Source of the DNA: Clostridiaceae bacterium
GTDB taxonomy: Bacteria > Bacillota > Clostridia > Saccharofermentanales > DTU023
NCBI GenBank assembly: GCA_012841145.1
Contig: DUVH01000012.1
Span: 1-64,000, forward strand
Direction: 5' to 3'
DNA length: 64,000 nucleotides
Shown here: positions 47,143 to 55,939 of the stretch, piece by piece
How the letters are laid out: each line of letters starts with the position of its first letter
Numbering within the stretch: position 1 is the first letter of the stretch
The notes under the pieces: model-generated
The model's database searches: none
Seen by the model: only the letters and a program-made list of their open reading frames with translations
Told to the model about the DNA's origin: nothing
Made by a program: the position numbers and the translations under genes

Positions 47143-48207
47143 ATGAGCAAGCGTGAAATCAAGCATCTGGAAAATGTAAAACTCAGCGATCGGGGTGACT
47201 CCGTCGTCATCATCGATCAGACCCTGCTGCCAAACGAAACAGTCTACCTTGATTTGAAAGAGGCGGCGGATCTTTACGAAGCCATCCATCAGCTGAGAGT
47301 AAGAGGGGCGCCGGCAATCGGTATCTTCGCCGGATATGCCCTCTACTGCTTGGCTCTTCAGATCCTAGCGGAAGACTATGACGCCTTCATGGAAGACCTT
47401 AAAGAGCAGGCTGCCTACCTCAACTCATCGCGCCCGACAGCCGTCAACCTGTCTTGGGCCCTAAACCGCATGGTAGCCAAAGCTGAGACTGCTGCGGGCA
47501 AATCAAAAGCAGAAGTCTTGAAAGACCTGAAGGAAGAATGCATCGCCATTCACGATGAAGATATCGCCATGTGCAAAGCCATCTCCGAATATGGGCTGAC
47601 ACTTATCAAGGACGGTGACGGTATCCTCACACACTGCAATGCCGGCCCCTTGGCCACTTCGCGTTACGGTACGGCACTGGGACCCTTGCTGCTGGGCTAT
47701 GAACGCGGCATGGACTTTCGTGTCTTCGCCGACGAGACAAGACCCCTGCTTCAGGGCGCTCGCCTGACCTCTTATGAGTTAGAAAAAGCGGGGATCGATG
47801 TAACGCTGATCTGCGACAACATGGCTTCCATAGTCATGAAAAACGGTTGGGTGCAGGCCTGCTTCGTCGGTTGCGACCGCGTCGCCGCCAACGGAGACGC
47901 GGCGAACAAAATCGGCACCAGCGGTGTCGCCATCTTGGCCAAGTATTACGGCATTCCTTTCTACGTGCTTGGCCCTACTTCGACGATCGACCTGAATACG
48001 CCAACCGGTGAAGACATTGAGATTGAGCTTCGGGATCCCGACGAAATCAGATCAAAATGGTACGAAAAGCCAATGGCTCTGGAGGAGACCCGCTGCTATA
48101 ACCCGGCATTTGACGTAACGCCCAACGAGCTCATCGACGCTATCGTGACGGATCGCGGGATCTGCCGCGCACCCTATACGGAAAGCCTTAAAGCGTTATT
48201 TGAATAG
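47143..48207 (+). CDS. mtnA: S-methyl-5-thioribose-1-phosphate isomerase (MtnA/eIF2B-like)
   Basis: Aldose-1-phosphate to ketose-1-phosphate isomerase. 354 residues. Family motifs: [26 protein letters not shown], catalytic Cys in [11 protein letters not shown], catalytic Asp in LICDNMAS, and [12 protein letters not shown]. It follows the PNP by 9 bases with ribosome site AGGAGG. In this setting it would isomerise methylthioribose-, 5-deoxyribose- or ribose-1-phosphate released by the phosphorylase. No later MTA-pathway genes (mtnB, mtnD) are present, so the classical methionine salvage route is not complete here. Confidence 0.92.
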   Translation: MSKREIKHLENVKLSDRGDSVVIIDQTLLPNETVYLDLKEAADLYEAIHQLRVRGAPAIGIFAGYALYCLALQILAEDYDAFMEDLKEQAAYLNSSRPTAVNLSWALNRMVAKAETAAGKSKAEVLKDLKEECIAIHDEDIAMCKAISEYGLTLIKDGDGILTHCNAGPLATSRYGTALGPLLLGYERGMDFRVFADETRPLLQGARLTSYELEKAGIDVTLICDNMASIVMKNGWVQACFVGCDRVAANGDAANKIGTSGVAILAKYYGIPFYVLGPTSTIDLNTPTGEDIEIELRDPDEIRSKWYEKPMALEETRCYNPAFDVTPNELIDAIVTDRGICRAPYTESLKALFE

Positions 48208-48241
48208 GCTGTTCCTGTACAGAAAGAGAAGGAGTGATCAT

Positions 48242-49480
48242 ATGGCAATTATTCGCGACATCGCTTTGAAGGATGAAGGACACCAGCGCATTGCCTGGGT
48301 TGCCAAGCACATGCCCGTCCTCAATCAAATTGGCGAGAAATACGAGAAGACGCAACCCTTCAAAGGACTCAAAATCTCCCTCAGCATTCACTTGGAGGCT
48401 AAAACGGCCTATCTGGCCAAGACGCTGGCGAGGTGCGGCGCTGAAATGCATGTCACCGGCTCCAACCCTCTCTCGACACAGGACGCCATCTGTGCGGCTC
48501 TGGTAGATGACGGCATCGAGGTCTACGCGATTCACGGAAGCGACAGTGAACAAACCCTCGACCTCTGGAAGGAGACCATAGCTTGTAAGCCTCACATCGT
48601 CATCGACGACGGCTCCGACCTGATCAACCTGCTCCTTACAGATTGCAAGGATTACGCAGTCAATCTCATCGGAGGATGCGAGGAGACGACCTCCGGCGTG
48701 CAGCGCCTCAGAGGCTGGGAAGCAAGCGGCTTACTGCACTTCCCCGTCATGGCCATCAACGACGCACGCTGCAAATCCTTCTTTGACAACACCTACGGCA
48801 CGGGACAGTCGTCATGGGACGGCATCATGCGGACGACAAACATGCAAGTTAACGGTCAGGTTGTCGTTGTCGCGGGCTACGGCTATTGCGGCAGAGGCAT
48901 CGCCAAAGTCGCGAAGGGCTTGGGAGCGCGAGTCATCGTGACAGAAATCGACCCCGTTAAATCAATTCTTGCCATCATGGACGGCTTTGAGGCTAAGAAC
49001 ATGGCCGAGGCAGCTCCCTTGGGTGACATCTTCATCACGGCCACATCCTGTTGCAATGTCATTCGTCCCGAGCACTTCAACGTGATGAAGGACGGCGCCA
49101 TTGTCTGCAACGCGGGGCACTTCAACATTGAAATTGACTTGGCCGGGCTGAATGAAATGGCCGTATCCAAGGAAGAAGTCCGAAAGAACATTGACGCTTA
49201 TTTATTGGAAAATGGCAGGACGATCAACGTCATCGCTGACGGCGCCCTCGTAAACATCGCGGCTGCTGACGGCCATCCCATCGAAATCATGGATATATCC
49301 TTTTCCTTGCAGGCGCTTGGAGCCCTCTATATCCTCGAACACCAAGGTCAACTTGCGCCCGGAGTTCACGCCATACCGGATGAAGTCGACAGAGCCGTCG
49401 CCGAGATGAAGTTAAAAGCCTTCGGCGGCAGTTTCGACATACTCCTGCCGGAACAGATCGCCTATATGGAATCACACTGA
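48242..49480 (+). CDS. ahcY: Adenosylhomocysteinase family hydrolase (SAH or S-inosylhomocysteine type)
   Basis: NAD-dependent hydrolase that splits S-adenosyl- or S-inosyl-homocysteine to homocysteine and nucleoside. 412 residues. SIHLEAKTAYLAKTL and NTYGTGQSSWDGI are the substrate motifs; the NAD motif reads GYGYCGRG rather than the common GYGDVGKG. The C-terminus ends EQIAYMESH, unlike the YRY ending of canonical SAHH, which resembles the shorter archaeal forms that prefer S-inosylhomocysteine. Start: AAGGAG lies before the ATG at 48242. Placed after PNP and MtnA, it would hand inosine to the phosphorylase if the SIH route is used. Confidence 0.88.
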   Translation: MAIIRDIALKDEGHQRIAWVAKHMPVLNQIGEKYEKTQPFKGLKISLSIHLEAKTAYLAKTLARCGAEMHVTGSNPLSTQDAICAALVDDGIEVYAIHGSDSEQTLDLWKETIACKPHIVIDDGSDLINLLLTDCKDYAVNLIGGCEETTSGVQRLRGWEASGLLHFPVMAINDARCKSFFDNTYGTGQSSWDGIMRTTNMQVNGQVVVVAGYGYCGRGIAKVAKGLGARVIVTEIDPVKSILAIMDGFEAKNMAEAAPLGDIFITATSCCNVIRPEHFNVMKDGAIVCNAGHFNIEIDLAGLNEMAVSKEEVRKNIDAYLLENGRTINVIADGALVNIAAADGHPIEIMDISFSLQALGALYILEHQGQLAPGVHAIPDEVDRAVAEMKLKAFGGSFDILLPEQIAYMESH

Positions 49481-49563
49481 CAAGTCGCCTTAATGGTTGT
49501 TACAACTGAGACGCTCAGCCATGACTTATGTGTGAAAAGTATCAAACTGAACCAAAGTTCCGG

Positions 49564-49592
49564 TTGAAGTTGAGTCGATTTGTCAGTAATAT
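49564..49592 (+). promoter_or_regulatory. Promoter before the BMP lipoprotein
   Basis: TTGAAG, 17-base spacer, TAATAT, about 55 bases before the ATG. It gives the transporter half of the block its own start; the 166-base gap holds nothing else that I recognise. Confidence 0.55.
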
Positions 49593-49646
49593 GTATAAGC
49601 AAACCTAATTTAGGAAAAAGCATTTATTGCAGTTAAGGAGGCAAAG

Positions 49647-50801
49647 ATGAAAAAAACTAAAACATTATTAGCTCTAATGCTAGTCCTAGCCTTAGCCTTT
49701 ACGGCTCTGGCATGTGGCGGCGGCACAACGGATCCGTCAGACTCAAAAAAACCTGACGACGGCGGCGACGGCAAGAAACTGCACGTCGGCATTCTGACGA
49801 CATCGGGCGTTGATGATGGCTCCTTCGGTCAGGCATGTTACGAAGGTATCACGGCTTTTGTGGAAGCTAATCCCGGTGCGTCGGTCAACGACGTCAAGGA
49901 AGACGACTTCGGCCGTGTCGTTCAGGCGGTGGCCGACATTATCGCTGACTACGACGTTATGGTCATGCCCGGCTTCCAGTTTTCAGGCGCCGGTGCAGTC
50001 GCAGATGAGAACCCTGAAAAGAAGTTTATCTTGGTTGACTCTTATCCCAAGGTCAGTGAAGAAGGCGGAGAGGTTGAACTTGACAACGTCTACGCCATGA
50101 TGTTTAAGGAAGACGAATCCGGCTTCTTCGCCGGTGTCGCGGCGGCTCTTCACACGAAGACAAATAAAGTTGCCGTCGTCAACGGCATCGCCTTCCCGTC
50201 AAACGTTAACTACCAGTACGGCTTTATGTCCGGCGTAAACTATGCCAATAAGCACTACGGCACCTCAGCAGATATCATCGAGCTGCCCGCCTATGCCGGC
50301 ACAGATACCGCCGGTGCGAACGTCGGCGGCAACTACGTCGGCGCCTTTGCAGATCAGGCAAGAGGCAAGGTTGTTGGAGAGGCTCTGCTGGCAGAGGGTG
50401 TAGACATCATGCTGGTAGCCGCCGGTGACTCCGGTAACGGCGTCTTCGCCGCCGTTAAAGAGTCGGCGGAAGGCAACTACGTCATCGGCTGTGACGTCGA
50501 CCAGTTCGACGACGGCGCCACAGGTTCAAGGAATATCGTCCTGACCTCGGCGCTGAAGAACATGACGCCGATCGTTAAAGATCAACTGCAGAAGATCTAT
50601 GACGGCACCTTCAAGGGCGAAAATGCCCTCTTGGGCGCTGCGGAAGGCGGAACGGGCTACGTCAGTGAAGACGGCAGACATCAGCTGTCGGAAGACGCTC
50701 TGGCCAAGCTGGCCGAAGTCTATGAGCTGGTCAAGAACGGCACGATCGAGCCGGCCTCCAGCTACAACGGCCACGCTCCGGACAACTTCCCGGGACTCTA
50801 A
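49647..50801 (+). CDS. BMP-family nucleoside-binding lipoprotein
   Basis: Extracellular solute-binding protein of the Med/BmpA/PnrA type, which binds purine nucleosides for an ABC importer. 384 residues. Signal peptide with lipobox LTALAC (Cys23), an acidic Gly/Asp linker, then the periplasmic-binding fold beginning HVGILTTSGVDDGSFGQ. The motif VAAGDSGNGVFAA and the C-terminal DGTFKGENA are typical. Ribosome site AAGGAGG. A strong hairpin follows, so this gene is probably expressed above the downstream transporter genes. Confidence 0.93.
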   Translation: MKKTKTLLALMLVLALAFTALACGGGTTDPSDSKKPDDGGDGKKLHVGILTTSGVDDGSFGQACYEGITAFVEANPGASVNDVKEDDFGRVVQAVADIIADYDVMVMPGFQFSGAGAVADENPEKKFILVDSYPKVSEEGGEVELDNVYAMMFKEDESGFFAGVAAALHTKTNKVAVVNGIAFPSNVNYQYGFMSGVNYANKHYGTSADIIELPAYAGTDTAGANVGGNYVGAFADQARGKVVGEALLAEGVDIMLVAAGDSGNGVFAAVKESAEGNYVIGCDVDQFDDGATGSRNIVLTSALKNMTPIVKDQLQKIYDGTFKGENALLGAAEGGTGYVSEDGRHQLSEDALAKLAEVYELVKNGTIEPASSYNGHAPDNFPGL

Positions 50802-50821
50802 GACGAATCGATTCAGAAGAA

Positions 50822-50849
50822 GAGGGCAGCCTAGGCTGCCCTCGTTTTT
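50822..50849 (+). terminator. Intrinsic terminator after the BMP gene
   Basis: Perfect ten-base arms GAGGGCAGCC/GGCTGCCCTC around TA, followed by GTTTTTATT. It lies between the binding-protein gene and deoD, whose ribosome site starts 10 bases later. Partial termination here would give the usual excess of binding protein over permease. Confidence 0.8.
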
Positions 50850-50867
50850 ATTCAGAAAGGAGACAAA

Positions 50868-51590
50868 ATGTCAGTACCAACTCCACACATTGCGGCACAG
50901 AAAGATGACATTGCCAAGGTCGTTCTGATGCCCGGGGATCCTCTCCGCGCAAAGTATATTGCGGAAACATATCTGGAGGATTTGAAGCAGGTTACCGCAG
51001 TGCGCAATATGCTTGGCTTCACAGGCATCTACAAGGGTAAGCGCATATCGGTCATGGGCAGCGGGATGGGGGTGCCTTCCTTTAGTCTCTACGCCTCAGA
51101 ACTGTTTAACCTCTATGATGTAGACGCTATTCTACGGGTCGGTTCGGCAGGCGGCACGATGGATCACGTTAAGATGCGCGATATCGTCATCGCCATGTCC
51201 GCTTCGACGGACTCATCCTTTGCCAGACCCATGGATTTCCCCGGCATTCTGGCCCCCTCCGCGGACTACAGCTTGGTAGCTCAGGCCGTTCAGGCGGCTA
51301 AAGATTTGGGTATCTTTGAGAAGGTGCATGTAGGCCGGATCTTTACGTCGGACTATTTCTACACCCTTTACAATACCCATGAGATCCTGCGTCGGACCGG
51401 CCACCTTTGTACGGAGATGGAGACGGCCGGGCTTTACCTGACTGCCCAGCGCTATAACAAGAAAGCTCTAAGTATTCTGACGATTTCCGATCACCTGTTC
51501 ACGAAAGAGGAGCTGACAGTGGAAGAGCGGCAGTCAACCTTTAACGAAATGATGGAAATTGCCCTGGAAACGGCATGGCATAACGCCTAG
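50868..51590 (+). CDS. deoD: Purine-nucleoside phosphorylase, hexameric DeoD type
   Basis: Phosphorolysis of adenosine, inosine and guanosine nucleosides. 240 residues. Motifs: MPGDPLRAKYIAE (phosphate), GSGMGVPSF, RVGSAGG, and CTEMETAGLY; the catalytic Asp is in TISDHLFTKEELT. Second phosphorylase in the block, of a different fold class and broader substrate range than the trimeric one at 46.3 kb. Ribosome site AAAGGAG. Placed between the binding protein and the ATPase of the importer, so it acts on imported nucleosides. Confidence 0.95.
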   Translation: MSVPTPHIAAQKDDIAKVVLMPGDPLRAKYIAETYLEDLKQVTAVRNMLGFTGIYKGKRISVMGSGMGVPSFSLYASELFNLYDVDAILRVGSAGGTMDHVKMRDIVIAMSASTDSSFARPMDFPGILAPSADYSLVAQAVQAAKDLGIFEKVHVGRIFTSDYFYTLYNTHEILRRTGHLCTEMETAGLYLTAQRYNKKALSILTISDHLFTKEELTVEERQSTFNEMMEIALETAWHNA

Positions 51591-51677
51591 CCCGAAACGG
51601 TCATTTTCATAAGCGAACTGCTCCGGCAGTTACTTGGCTGGCGGCCAAGAAAAAAATAAGCCTTTAGTGAGGAACCT

Positions 51678-53204
51678 ATGGCAGAACCGATTGTCGAACT
51701 GAGAAATATTACGAAGAGGTTCCCCGGTATTGTTGCCAACGATAACGTTACACTCGACATCAAGAAGGGAGAAATATTTGCCCTGCTTGGAGAAAACGGC
51801 GCCGGCAAATCTACCCTGATGAGTATCCTCTTCGGCATGTACGAGCCCGATGAAGGCCAGATCTTTGTGCGAGGTAAGGAAGTACACCTGACCTCGTCGA
51901 AAGATGCGGCAGCATTAAACATCGGGATGGTCCACCAGCACTTTAAGCTGGTTTCAAATTACACGATAACTGAAAACATCGTCCTTGGAGATGAGCCTCT
52001 AAAGCGTTTCGGCCCCTTTTCCTGGGTTGATTTGAAGGGCGCGTCTGAAAAGATCCGTGCGCTCTCGCTGGAGTATGGCTTGGAAGTAAATCCCAATGAC
52101 AAGATTCAGGATTTGCAAGTGTCAACCCAGCAGAGGGTTGAGATCTTGAAAATGCTGTACCGCGATGCGGAGATCTTGATCTTTGACGAACCCACTTCAG
52201 TACTGACGCCACAGGAAATAGAGTACCTGTTGGATATCATGGAAGAGCTGCGTCGGGGCGGTAAAACGATTATCCTTATCACCCATAAGCTTGAGGAGAT
52301 CAAGCGGGTCGCCGACCGTTGCGGCATTCTGCTCCGAGGCAAGTTGGTAGGGATCTATGACGTCGCCACCACGACGACGCAGCGCATGGCCAACCTCATG
52401 GTGGGTAAGGAAGTAGACTTCAGCGTCGACAAACCCGATCATGAGTTCGGTGAAGTGGTCTTGGATGTTTCCAATGTGACGGTGTACAACGATCTGAAAG
52501 TCAAGGTTGTCGATGACGTATCCTTGGAAGTAAGAAAAGGTGAAATCCTGGCCATAGCCGGTGTTTCGGGTAACGGGCAGGTGGACATAGCCGATGCAAT
52601 CGCCGGTCTGCAAAACATCAGCGAAGGATCCATCACCTTGAACGGTGAAGAGATTTCTAACCTGAGCATCAAGGAACGTATTGCGAAAGGCATTTCCTAT
52701 ATACCTGAAGACAGGCAGAAGGAAGGCCTGGTCATGGATCTCAATCTGCGAGACAACTTGGCCATCAAGACCTTCGACCGTGAGCCCTTTTCCAAGAAAG
52801 GCGTCTTGCAGCCGAATGCCTTCGAGGATCAGGCGGTGGATCTGATTGATCGCTACGACATCCGCAGCGGTCAGGGCAGCCAGACGATAACGCGCTCCAT
52901 GAGCGGCGGCAACCAACAAAAGGCCATCATCGCCCGCGAAGTGGAGCTTGACTCCGACCTCCTGATCTTTGTGCAGCCTACGCGAGGATTGGACGTTGGC
53001 GCCATCGCCAACATTCACCAACAGATCTTGGATCAGCGCGCGTTGGGCAAGGCCATCCTTCTCGTCTCCTTGGAGCTTGATGAAGTGATGGCGCTGGCAG
53101 ATACCATCAGTGTTGTTTTCCGCGGCCAAATCCTAAAGACAGATGATGCCCGCAACCTCTCCAAAGAGGAAGTAGGCCAGTACATGATGGGGGTAACAAA
53201 ATGA
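51678..53204 (+). CDS. Nucleoside ABC transporter ATP-binding protein (YufO/NupA-like)
   Basis: Double ATPase of 508 residues. First domain: Walker A GENGAGKST at 38-46, signature region VSTQQRVEIL (slightly off the usual SVGxQQR), Walker B ILIFDEPTSVL. Second domain: degenerate Walker A (GVSGNGQVDI, no lysine), signature MSGGNQQKAI, LIFVQPTRGLD. One active and one degenerate P-loop is normal in this sugar/nucleoside subclass. Start ATG 87 bases after deoD; it overlaps the first permease by 4 bases (ATGA). Confidence 0.94.
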   Translation: MAEPIVELRNITKRFPGIVANDNVTLDIKKGEIFALLGENGAGKSTLMSILFGMYEPDEGQIFVRGKEVHLTSSKDAAALNIGMVHQHFKLVSNYTITENIVLGDEPLKRFGPFSWVDLKGASEKIRALSLEYGLEVNPNDKIQDLQVSTQQRVEILKMLYRDAEILIFDEPTSVLTPQEIEYLLDIMEELRRGGKTIILITHKLEEIKRVADRCGILLRGKLVGIYDVATTTTQRMANLMVGKEVDFSVDKPDHEFGEVVLDVSNVTVYNDLKVKVVDDVSLEVRKGEILAIAGVSGNGQVDIADAIAGLQNISEGSITLNGEEISNLSIKERIAKGISYIPEDRQKEGLVMDLNLRDNLAIKTFDREPFSKKGVLQPNAFEDQAVDLIDRYDIRSGQGSQTITRSMSGGNQQKAIIAREVELDSDLLIFVQPTRGLDVGAIANIHQQILDQRALGKAILLVSLELDEVMALADTISVVFRGQILKTDDARNLSKEEVGQYMMGVTK

Positions 53205-54340
53205 AAAAAGTAAGTAATAGGGTTAAATCTTCCCTGTCAGGCCTGTTAGTACCCTTCATTTCTATCGTCCTGACCTTGATCGTTGCCTCAATCATCGTCC
53301 TTCTCTTGGGTAAGAATCCTATCGAGGTCTTTTTAGGCTTCCTGCGCGGTTCCGGCATGGCGCTTAAACCGCGCTACGGCGGCGGCCAAGGCATGCTGAC
53401 CGACTTCTTCTCTTACCTGTCGATTTTGACCCCGATGATCTTCGCCTCTCTTGGCGTCATGCTGGGTATGCGGGCCGGCCTGTTTAACATCGGAGTGGCG
53501 GGGCAGATGCTCCTGCCGGGTTTCCTGGCAAGTGTCATCGTCGGCTATTCCGACCTTCCTTCGTATCTGGCCTGGCCTCTTATTATCATCATCGGTCTGG
53601 TGGTCGGCGGCGCCTTGGGAGCCCTGATAGGCTTTTTCAAGCACCGCTTTAACATCCATGAGGTCGTAACCTCCATCATGTTAAATTACATCATCAGCTA
53701 CATCACGGGGTTCTTTATCAATACATACTTCGCCGATACCGTAACGCGGAACTCGCGTCCGGTCAAGGAAGCCAGCCGTCTATTGATTGCCGGACAGACG
53801 GGAGGAGGTATTCGCTTTGACTTCCCGGTCGGCCTGATCGTGGCATTGATTGCTGTCTTTCTCATGCGTTTCCTCTTGGAGCGTATGACAGTAGGCTTCC
53901 GTATTAATGCCGTAGGTCTGAACAAATACTGTGCGCGTTATGCAGGTATTAATGTAGGTGGAAACGTCGTTCTCGCCATGGCGATGTCAGGTACTCTGGC
54001 GGGTCTTGCCGGTGTTACCTACTACTTGGGCTTTGCCAATAACATGGTGCCCAAGGTTCTGGTTTCCCTAGGTTACGACTCAATTGCCGTAGCGGTTCTT
54101 GGAAACGTTGCGCCGGTAGGCTGTCTCTTTGCCTCCATTCTGGTCACCATCTTCCAAAAGGGAAGCATCTACATGAGCTCGAACGTCGGCGTACCGCAGG
54201 ACATCGCTTCGGTCATCACCGGTATCCTGCTCATGTTCTCAGCCAGCGGCCAATACATTGAAGAAACGCTACAGCGTCTGGGTAGAGCCTCCCGCTCTAA
54301 GCGCGGTTCCAAGACCGACCCGGACCAAGCGAAAGCATAA
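53201..54340 (+). CDS. Nucleoside ABC transporter permease 1 (YufP/NupB-like)
   Basis: Membrane permease of 379 residues, BPD_transp_2 family. About ten hydrophobic spans; conserved stretches MLGMRAGLFNIGVAGQM and the coupling segment RYAGINVGGNVVLAMAMSGTLAGLAG. It overlaps the ATPase gene by 4 bases and precedes the second permease by 12. A basic tail ends the protein. Confidence 0.93.
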   Translation: MKKVSNRVKSSLSGLLVPFISIVLTLIVASIIVLLLGKNPIEVFLGFLRGSGMALKPRYGGGQGMLTDFFSYLSILTPMIFASLGVMLGMRAGLFNIGVAGQMLLPGFLASVIVGYSDLPSYLAWPLIIIIGLVVGGALGALIGFFKHRFNIHEVVTSIMLNYIISYITGFFINTYFADTVTRNSRPVKEASRLLIAGQTGGGIRFDFPVGLIVALIAVFLMRFLLERMTVGFRINAVGLNKYCARYAGINVGGNVVLAMAMSGTLAGLAGVTYYLGFANNMVPKVLVSLGYDSIAVAVLGNVAPVGCLFASILVTIFQKGSIYMSSNVGVPQDIASVITGILLMFSASGQYIEETLQRLGRASRSKRGSKTDPDQAKA

Positions 54341-54352
54341 GGAGGAGTAGAT

Positions 54353-55315
54353 ATGAATATAGATAAGATTATGACAGATGGCCTAGCGTTTGCCCTGCCT
54401 CTCTTTATCATGGCCATCGGCGGCATCTACTCCGAACGCTCCGGCGTCACCATGCTGTCGATTGAAGGTTTTCAAGGCTTCGGCGCTTTTGTGGGCGCTA
54501 TCACGGTCGTGATACTGCGGACGGCCATGGGGGCGTCGCCGGACTGGCTGATTTACATCGCCACACTGGCCGCTGTATTGGGCGGTATGCTTCTGGCACT
54601 GCTTAATGCACTCATGGTCATCAAGCTGAAGTCAAAAATGACGATCGCCGGCGTGGTTATCAATATTTTGGCTGTCGCTCTGACTTCCTTCTTGTCCAGC
54701 GTCATAACCGGCGCCGTTACGGGTCAGGCGACCACCAAGATTCAGTTGAGCGTGGCTCCGAGATATACCATACCCGGCCTATCGAAGATACCCGTGATCG
54801 GCGGTCTCTTCCAGAACATCTACCCCTTCGCCTTCATCATCATCGTGGTAGCCGCGCTGGCCTGGTACGTTCTGTACAAGACCAGATACGGCCTCCGCCT
54901 GAGGGCCGGCGGCGACAATCCCCACAGCTTGGATGCCGCGGGCGTCGATGTCAATAAGCTCCGCTTTTCGGCTGTAGTACTTGCCGGCGGCTTTGCCGGC
55001 TTGGGCGGTATGGCTTTCACCTATACGGTGGCAAACTTCTCTCCCGCCAGCTACGTCGGTTACGGATACCTGTCGATTGCCGCCCTGATCTTCGGCAACT
55101 GGAATATCAGTACAACGTTCTGGACCTCTATGTTCTTCGGTTTCAGCCGATCCTTCAGCGATCAGCTGGTAAACGAGCTGGGCCTGTCCAGTAACTATTC
55201 GGACCTCTTCTCCGTCATGCCTTACGTGCTGACCCTCATCGTCCTGATCTTCTTCTCGAAGCACAACAGGCCGCCTCGTGCGCTGGGTGAGCACTTTGAC
55301 AAGGGCAAGAGATAG
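54353..55315 (+). CDS. Nucleoside ABC transporter permease 2 (YufQ/NupC-like)
   Basis: Second BPD_transp_2 permease, 320 residues. It opens with GIYSERSGVTMLSIEG, the family-typical first loop; the coupling region is RLRAGGDNPHSLDAAGVDVN and FAGLGGMAF. Ribosome site AAGGAGG before ATG. Last gene of the block; a strong terminator and a tRNA gene follow within 190 bases. Confidence 0.93.
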   Translation: MNIDKIMTDGLAFALPLFIMAIGGIYSERSGVTMLSIEGFQGFGAFVGAITVVILRTAMGASPDWLIYIATLAAVLGGMLLALLNALMVIKLKSKMTIAGVVINILAVALTSFLSSVITGAVTGQATTKIQLSVAPRYTIPGLSKIPVIGGLFQNIYPFAFIIIVVAALAWYVLYKTRYGLRLRAGGDNPHSLDAAGVDVNKLRFSAVVLAGGFAGLGGMAFTYTVANFSPASYVGYGYLSIAALIFGNWNISTTFWTSMFFGFSRSFSDQLVNELGLSSNYSDLFSVMPYVLTLIVLIFFSKHNRPPRALGEHFDKGKR

Positions 55316-55395
55316 CGGTTGGAAAATCTGCTTAACTTGAGTTAGGGCAAAAAGTCCTGCGTATGACTTAAGCGGAACAAACACTTCAGAGAGAT

Positions 55396-55430
55396 AAACC
55401 CCTGTGACCTTAGAGCCGCAGGGGTTTTCT
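55396..55430. terminator. Bidirectional terminator between the salvage block and tRNA-Arg
   Basis: AAACCCCTGTG (55396-55406) pairs with CGCAGGGGTTT (55417-55427) over 11 positions; TTTTCTT follows on the plus strand. On the minus strand it lies just past the tRNA 3' end, so it can also end the tRNA transcript. Confidence 0.8.
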
Positions 55431-55432
55431 TG

Positions 55433-55509
<77 letters not shown>

Positions 55510-55579
55510 ATAACAGCTTTCCTATACTAACGCCGAAAAGCGGAGTTTGTCAAGTGCTCGATTCCCCTACTTGTAGTTG

Positions 55580-55638
55580 CCGTTAATTGCAAAAGTAAGA
55601 GTTTCTTTTTTATAACCGTAAGCGCTGCAATTAACCCG
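55580..55638. repeat. Inverted repeat at the end of the SOS operon
   Basis: GTTAATTGCA and TGCAATTAAC, ten-base perfect arms (near 55582-55591 and 55626-55635) extended by CC/GG, with a loop of about 34 bases. The right arm covers the stop codon of the 102-residue gene. No T run follows, so it is not a standard terminator. Confidence 0.45.
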
Positions 55639-55939
55639 GCTTATACTCTCTATTTTTGACTCGTCGATAAGGCTCCGGTGTCGGCGCCGGTAGAGGTTCG
55701 CCCTTGCCGTCCATCCACCAGCACCCCGTCAACGCAGAAAAATATAACGGGACGTCTTTCCCCTCGATGCGGCAGATCCAGCACTCACCGGAACCGGCGG
55801 ATCGCGCCTTTCGGAAGCCGACATACCGTGAAGTCGTAATCTCATAACGCGTGCCGTCCTCCCACGTAATCGCAAGCGGCTTCCGCACGCCCGACGAGCG
55901 CATCTCCAACAAAACGGCAACGGGAACGGGTCTGCTCAT
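55631..55939 (-). CDS. Small SOS-operon protein downstream of the Y-family polymerase
   Basis: 102 residues, family not recognised. Core pattern ITWEDGTRYEI ... GSGECWICRIEGKDVPLYF ... GCWWMDG. The same order of features occurs in the 85-residue protein upstream of the polymerase (RLDDGMAIPV ... DGSDAWRFLCMVEG ... LFYD ... RWWCE), so the two look paralogous. The start overlaps the polymerase stop (ATGA), which implies coupled translation. Probably a small beta-sheet protein; a role as polymerase partner is inferred only from position. Confidence 0.7.
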   Translation of the reverse strand: MSRPVPVAVLLEMRSSGVRKPLAITWEDGTRYEITTSRYVGFRKARSAGSGECWICRIEGKDVPLYFSALTGCWWMDGKGEPLPAPTPEPYRRVKNREYKPG

